Of a stretch of DNA of 64,000 nt, positions 61,170 through 64,000 are shown in pieces (position 1 is the first letter of the stretch; each line of letters begins with the position of its first letter). The position numbers were made by a program, and so were the translations under genes. This DNA comes from an uncultured Lentisphaerota bacterium. Lineage in GTDB: Bacteria; Verrucomicrobiota; Lentisphaeria; Oligosphaerales; CAITYL01. The notes under the pieces are model-generated. The model was not told the DNA's origin, did no database searches, and saw only the letters and a program-made list of their open reading frames with translations. The stretch lies in the NCBI GenBank assembly GCA_903921725.1, contig CAIXRA010000072.1, positions 1 through 64,000 of the forward strand. The letters are read 5' to 3'.

Positions 61170-61245
61170 ATCCTTTCGTTTTGGGAAAAATCAGCTCGCG
61201 ATGCTTCTGTCGTGATCGCGTTTGGCAGGACAGGGAGATTCTACG

Positions 61246-61500
61246 ATGGCACACAAAAAAGGTCAATCCAGCAGCCGCAACGGCCGTGACAGCAAACCGA
61301 AGTTCCGTGGCGTCAAGGCCTACGGCAGCGAGCAGGTCACCGCCGGCAGCGTCATCGTGCGTCAGGTCGGAACCAAGTTCCGCCCGGGCAAGAACGTCGG
61401 CCAGGGCCGCGACTTCACCCTGTTCGCCCTCGTGGACGGCACGGTCGAGTTCAACAAGGACCAGCGCCGCGTCAGCATCATCCCCGTCGTCCCGGCCTGA
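61246..61500 (+). CDS. rpmA: 50S ribosomal protein L27
   Basis: 84 residues from the ATG at 61246 (GGGAGA upstream). [35 protein letters not shown] is the L27 signature, followed by [33 protein letters not shown]. The N-terminal tail reaches the peptidyl-transferase centre; there is no Firmicute-type propeptide. The usual upstream partner rplU is not next to it: the preceding gene is the YiiX-like hydrolase and rpmA has its own promoter and terminator. Confidence 0.97.
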   Translation: MAHKKGQSSSRNGRDSKPKFRGVKAYGSEQVTAGSVIVRQVGTKFRPGKNVGQGRDFTLFALVDGTVEFNKDQRRVSIIPVVPA

Positions 61501-61538
61501 TCAACGGCCCCGCGCGGATGATGGTCCGCAAATGGAAA

Positions 61539-61578
61539 ACGGCAGGAGCATCCAAGACTGGATGTCCCTGCCGTTTTT
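61539..61578. terminator. Strong terminator shared by convergent rpmA and serA
   Basis: ACGGCAGG..CATCCA / TGGATG..CCTGCCGT around AGAC, followed by TTTTT on the plus strand and preceded by AAAA, so it also works for the minus strand. Confidence 0.88.
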
Positions 61579-61673
61579 GTGTTTTCGTGCCATGATCCGC
61601 CTGTCTTCCCACACGCGGCAACCGGCGTTCAATCCGGATTCCGCGGTTGGAGCAGGCGGCCGGGAGGCGCGGG

Positions 61674-63245
61674 TCAGGCGATGGTCACCGCGGCCACGGT
61701 CTGGGCGCCGATCTCCTGGCGGATGCGCTCGACGGTTTCGGCCGGGACGGCCGTGTTCGTCTTCACCACCGCGATGGACATGACGCCCTTCAGGTCGTGC
61801 GGGCAGCGGATGTCCTCGATATTGATCCCCGCCGCCGCGATGGCCGCGGTAATCTTGGCGAGCACGCCCGGACGATCCTGGTAGATGGCGACCAGGCTGC
61901 TGCCGGCCGGCGTAAAGTAGAGCTTGTCGAAGTCGTTGATGCGCGAGATCATCAGGTTCCCCTCGGCGATGGTGCCGCGCACGCTGACCTGCCTCAGGGA
62001 GTCGTCGGAACCGCCCACCAGGTCCACCGTCATGGAATTGCCGTATTTCTTTCCGGCATCGGCCTCGCGGACCTTGACCGTGATCCCCTTGCCGGCGAGG
62101 TATTCCTCGGCGTCCTTCGGATCGTCCACGCCCTTCACGTCGGTGGCGATGGCGGCGACAATCGGCGGCAGGAACCACTTGGCGAACTTGTGCAGATCAC
62201 CGTAGAAACTGCACTCAATCTGGCGGATCGGGCTGTTGGCGCCGAGCAACGCGCGGCCGACAAAGGCGACGTGGTAGGCGAGCTGCTGGAACTTCTCGTC
62301 CAAGCCGTCCGGAACGCCCTTGTTGACGACGTAGGTGGTGACGCCGCGCTCGGCGTAGGCGATGAGCTGTTCGGCCGCGCGCCGGGCGGCCATGTTGTTG
62401 GCCTCCATCGTGGTCGCGCCGAGGTGCGGGAGCATGACGTCCGCGATGTCCGCGCAGCTCTTCGGGCCGGCCGCGTCTTCCGCATACACGTCATTGCAGA
62501 AACCAAGCTTTTTCTCCGCCTTCAACGCGCGCAGGTCGGCCTCGTTGATGATTTCGGAGCGCGCGCAGTTCACGATCACGGCGCCGGGCCGGCACAACCC
62601 GAGCAGCGAGGCGTTGACCATCCCCTTGGTTTCCGGCGTGGCGGGGACGTGCAGGCTGATGATGTCCGATTCCGTGAAAATTTTCTCCAACGACGCCAGC
62701 TCGGCGCCGATTTCCGCGGCCTTGGCGGTGGAGATCACCGGGTCGAAGCCCAGCACCCTCACCTCGAAGCCGGAAAGGCGCTTCGCCACCAGGCGGCCGA
62801 TGGCACCCAGGCCGATGATGCCGATGGTCTTGCCGGTGATTTCACGGCCCATGTAGTTCTTTTTCTCCCATTTGCCGGCGCGCGTCGAGATGTCGGCGGG
62901 GACAATCTGGCGGTAGTGCGCCAGCACCAGCGCGATCACTTCCTCGGCCACGCCGTTGGCGTTGGCGCCCGGCGTGTTCATCACGTCCACGCCGTGTTTG
63001 CGGGCGGCCTTCGTGTCGATATTGTCGTAGCCGGCGCCGGCGCGGATGACGGTCTTGAGCTTCGGCAGCGCCTCAATGACGGCCTTGGTGACCTTCTCGG
63101 AGCGCACGATCAGCGCCTCGGTCTCCGGATGTTTCTTGGCCAGATCCGCAAGCGGCGTCTCCGCATCCTGGACGACGGTGAACCCCTTCTGCGCGAGCAG
63201 TTCCTTGGCGATCTTTTCAAGCTTGGTCGGGATGAGAACGAACAT
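61674..63245 (-). CDS. serA: D-3-phosphoglycerate dehydrogenase with C-terminal ACT domain
   Basis: 523 residues, the long type. Substrate-binding region TVIRAGAGYDNIDTKAARKHGVDVMNTPGANANGVAE; NAD site IGIIGLGAIGRLVAKRL; catalytic arginine in NCARSEIINE and histidine in MLPHLGATT. An intervening ASB domain is followed by an ACT domain from about 445 (LVAIYQDRPGVLAKITAAIAAAGINIEDI), likely for serine feedback. It makes 3-phosphohydroxypyruvate, the first step of serine synthesis. It converges with rpmA on a shared terminator. Confidence 0.96.
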   Translation of the reverse strand: MFVLIPTKLEKIAKELLAQKGFTVVQDAETPLADLAKKHPETEALIVRSEKVTKAVIEALPKLKTVIRAGAGYDNIDTKAARKHGVDVMNTPGANANGVAEEVIALVLAHYRQIVPADISTRAGKWEKKNYMGREITGKTIGIIGLGAIGRLVAKRLSGFEVRVLGFDPVISTAKAAEIGAELASLEKIFTESDIISLHVPATPETKGMVNASLLGLCRPGAVIVNCARSEIINEADLRALKAEKKLGFCNDVYAEDAAGPKSCADIADVMLPHLGATTMEANNMAARRAAEQLIAYAERGVTTYVVNKGVPDGLDEKFQQLAYHVAFVGRALLGANSPIRQIECSFYGDLHKFAKWFLPPIVAAIATDVKGVDDPKDAEEYLAGKGITVKVREADAGKKYGNSMTVDLVGGSDDSLRQVSVRGTIAEGNLMISRINDFDKLYFTPAGSSLVAIYQDRPGVLAKITAAIAAAGINIEDIRCPHDLKGVMSIAVVKTNTAVPAETVERIRQEIGAQTVAAVTIA

Positions 63246-63914
63246 GGGAGCCCCCTTTTTCGTGTGATGCGTCCGCTTGGCCGCATGAAGCGACGGAATG
63301 TAAGCCGAGGTGGGGCGGAATGCAAAAGGCGGAATCGGCGGGCGGCCGCAAGCGAAATCAGAGTGCCGGAGGAAGAACTCGCAACGATCAACTCTCGGCG
63401 TTCAACGTTTTACTCAAGCCGCCCCAACTCAAGCCTCAGGCCCCCCCCCCAACTCCCAACACTTTACTCAAGCCGCCCCAACTCAAGCCTCAGGCCGCCC
63501 CAACTCCTAACGCTTTACTCAAGCCGCCCCAAAGGGGCATCACATCATAGCCTGGGGCAACGCCCCAGGAAAAAGAAGCCATCAATGATTTCAACCCTGA
63601 AGGGGTTGCCCAACAAATCGCGAACGTGCGGCATGCGGCGCAAAAGAACGTGCAACGCTCAAGTAGGAGGTTTGATGAACGGGAGGACCGGCGTTGAACG
63701 TTTCTTGCCCTTTTGCTCCTTCGCGCCTTTGCGTTTCAACTCATGTCCGCCGGCGTTGAAAGCTGAACGCTCTTCCGTTCCGTTTGCCGGGCGGGGGGGG
63801 GGAGGGGGGACGCCCGCCCTCCTGTTTCTGGCCGCTTATTTTGTGCCCATTTTGTGCAATTTTGTGGTCGCCTTGCCTCTGCGCCTCCGCACCTCCGCGG
63901 GAAACGCATTCCGG
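63246..63914. repeat. Gene-free stretch: 51-54-bp tandem repeat, dispersed repeat H and word repeats
   Basis: A unit beginning TTTACTCAAGCCGCCCCAAC starts at 63409, 63463 and 63514 (two and a half copies, with a C10 run). Repeat H copy 2 follows at 63521-63648 (compare 2612-2740). Then come families A and C in reverse (TTCGCGCCTTTGCGTTTCAA near 63717), a G-rich run at about 63789-63809 and TGTGCCCATTTTGTGCAATT at 63842. No gene seen. Confidence 0.7.
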
Positions 63915-64000
63915 TTACACGCGCCGGGCGTCCAGCGCTTGGTCGATGTGCCGCGGGGAACGCGCGCCGATTAGGACGCTGGTCGGGCCGGGTTGCCGGA
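63915..64000 (-). CDS. C-terminal end of an aldo/keto reductase family protein (5' outside window)
   Basis: Reading the minus strand from the window edge gives a 27-residue open tail, RQPGPTSVLIGARSPRHIDQ..., ending at a TAA (63915-63917). TSVLIGARSPxxIDxAL matches the conserved C-terminal motif of aldo/keto reductases, where the backbone and arginine of this loop bind the NADPH phosphate. Too little is present to name a substrate. Confidence 0.6.
   Translation of the reverse strand, partial: RQPGPTSVLIGARSPRHIDQALDARRV

Overview
GC-rich bacterial chromosome segment. The set of traits points to an anaerobic, host-glycan-degrading member of the Planctomycetota-Verrucomicrobiota-Chlamydiota group, most likely a gut-type Kiritimatiellota relative. 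These traits are a PEP-CTERM protein end, an autotransporter-type beta-strand repeat, two sialidases, a GH36-like glycosidase, the HydF hydrogenase maturase, a giant pyruvate:ferredoxin oxidoreductase and very repeat-rich intergenic DNA. The taxonomic call is inference; there is no 16S gene in the window.

Layout. 0-4.7 kb: PEP-CTERM tail, a CdiI-like small gene overlapping a sialidase, a DUF11-type lipoprotein, and a two-gene coiled-coil operon of unknown function. 4.7-10.9 kb (minus strand): tRNA-Cys and the translation cluster rpsB-tsf-pyrH-frr, interrupted by a TPR/mannosyltransferase-like membrane protein and by a REPIN-like hairpin element. 11-17.6 kb: hydF overlapping a glycosidase-like lipoprotein, YdcF, a transglutaminase-like lipoprotein and an M48 lipoprotein protease. 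17.8-27.4 kb: fucose mutarotase, OleA, then a plus-strand amino-sugar block (NahK-type kinase, UDP-sugar epimerase, LMW-PTP-like protein, sugar nucleotidyltransferase, LacI regulator, GH36-like glycosidase) whose promoter carries two LacI-type AAACGTTT sites. 27.1-36.1 kb: a 65-residue basic protein with its own promoter and terminator, OleD, a zinc ribbon protein, a MITE-like element, an EIIA protein, a radical SAM/SPASM protein fused to a squalene-cyclase-like toroid, an RluA enzyme, a candidate replication-origin-like DnaA-box cluster, TatD and Asd. 36-48 kb: MATE transporter, the larC-paaK-yceK-ACT operon, a MuiA-family protein carrying an autotransporter repeat, two unknown proteins, a second sialidase and threonine dehydrogenase. 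48-64 kb: a stand-alone AICAR transformylase, a GT39-like membrane enzyme, NifJ, TadA, an HTH-EIIA fusion, a metallophosphatase, an MFS carrier, a YiiX-like hydrolase, rpmA, serA and the end of an aldo/keto reductase.

How it fits together. Sialidases, the GH36-like enzyme, fucose mutarotase and the NahK/epimerase/nucleotidyltransferase set form a plausible route for stripping mucin-type glycans and recycling HexNAc into UDP-sugars. NifJ and HydF imply pyruvate fermentation with ferredoxin and an [FeFe]-hydrogenase encoded elsewhere. OleA and OleD indicate head-to-head long-chain olefin synthesis, with OleB/OleC expected elsewhere in the genome.

The most unusual features are the radical SAM-toroid fusion, the inverted-repeat elements (two REPIN-like copies, one MITE with TTA flanks, one 25-bp-armed element), short 'word' repeats that fill intergenic DNA and have entered the reading frames of larC and an rluA-family gene, and the phased DnaA-box-like cluster at 33.86 kb.
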